From the NCBI GenBank assembly GCA_020796225.1, contig CM036754.1, forward strand, positions 66,022,000 through 66,085,999: 64,000 bases of DNA, written 5' to 3'. Within the stretch, counting starts at the first letter, position 1; each line of letters opens with the position of its first letter. Positions 63,458 to 64,000 of this stretch are shown here, in pieces. This stretch comes from Arion vulgaris. Its lineage: Eukaryota; Mollusca; Gastropoda; Stylommatophora; Arionidae. A program made the translations under genes and the position numbers. The notes beneath the pieces are model-generated. The model did not search any database. It was not told where the DNA came from and saw only the letters and a list, made by a program, of their open reading frames with translations.

Positions 63458-63700
63458 GGGTCTCTGTGGCTAAGTGGATACGCTGTTGTCTAGCATTCCG
63501 AAGGTCGTGGGTTCAAATCTGGGCAGCATCATTCAGTGCATTTTGACAATCCTAGAATTTTTGCAGAAGCTACAAGTTCATGCTTTGTGCAATACTCTTT
63601 GACAGGTGGCATGCTATGTCTGCAGGCGGGCCAGGCCATATGGGATAAAACATGGTACAATGAAATCAGTGCATCTTTAAACATAATATATATGCATCAT
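63458..63700 (+). repeat. tRNA-derived SINE, family D, full copy
   Basis: gggtctctgtggctaagtgg, then the B box gtgggttcaaatctggg, followed by the body with tttgtgcaatactctttgac and ccatatgggataaaacatgg. Best-preserved tRNA-like head of the family. Confidence 0.88.
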
Positions 63701-64000
63701 TATCAGGTGCCCTGTCTGCTGGCAATCATGGATCTCCACAATACAGTCTCCAATTTTTGCTATCAACTCAGTTGCTGACACTCCAGTCTGGCTGATCAAT
63801 ATCTTCTCTCTCTCTGTCCTCCTCTAACTCTCTTACTATCAATGTTTCATATCACACAATATGCTCTTAGACACGTGACTTCATTAAAAAAAAACAATGA
63901 CTGTTTACTTTAGATGTCTGCCAGAAGGTTCCTTCATTTTGATTGACAACTCTCAGCAAATCGTTATTAATCTCTTTAGAAGTACATGGGAATCATAACA

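Noticed and set aside
62700..64000. Next upstream SERCA exon (ending QSILTG)
   Set aside because: I looked for it on the minus strand to the right edge and saw no matching frame followed by a donor; it must lie outside the window.

Overview
The window is animal nuclear DNA: AT-rich, intron-rich, low in coding density, and crowded with SINE-like repeats, decayed non-LTR retrotransposon tails, TTAA-flanked DNA transposons and minisatellites. One protein gene can be supported. It lies on the minus strand and encodes a sarco/endoplasmic reticulum Ca2+-ATPase (SERCA, ATP2A family). The sequence and repeat style suggest an invertebrate, most likely a lophotrochozoan such as a mollusc. That placement is an inference without phylogeny.

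Twenty coding-exon positions run from about 62.66 kb (5' side) to 12.91 kb (3' side). Reading frames and phases join cleanly across every junction: with one of the two alternative exons and the read-through terminus, the joined coding sequence is 2522 nt, i.e. two bases of a split Gly codon, 839 further codons and a stop. About 180 N-terminal residues (M1, M2 and the first part of the actuator domain) lie beyond the right edge. The exons carry the second half of the TGES motif, the phosphorylated Asp in SDKTGT, the KGAPE and TGDGVND motifs, and the Ca2+-site segments IPEGLP, NIGEVV, NLVTDG and IEML.

Three features of this gene stand out. (1) Two adjacent 134-nt exons (23664-23797 and 22609-22742) encode alternative versions of the luminal M7-M8 loop plus M8. 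They have the same length and phase and 30 of 44 residues identical. Using both or neither breaks the frame, so they look mutually exclusive. (2) The intron at 30080-30617 has the terminal dinucleotides, 5' splice site and branch site of a U12-type AT-AC intron. (3) The last exon either splices at 12999 or reads through into a 29-residue hydrophobic tail, like the long SERCA isoforms of other animals.

Layout: 1-12.9 kb is repeats and non-coding DNA downstream of the gene, or an intron leading to an unidentified alternative last exon. 12.9-45.8 kb holds 18 exon positions, with a 57-bp satellite (14.2-15.35 kb), a 31-bp repeat (23 kb) and a 46-bp minisatellite (24.2-26 kb) around the alternative exons. 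45.8-59.2 kb is one 13.4-kb intron with several minisatellites, transposon remnants and a motif-rich island at 48.28-48.36 kb. 59.2-64 kb holds the two most upstream exons and more repeats. A piggyBac-like element at 33.86-34.78 kb is nested inside a LINE tail, and a second copy of the same LINE in this window preserves the empty TTAA site.
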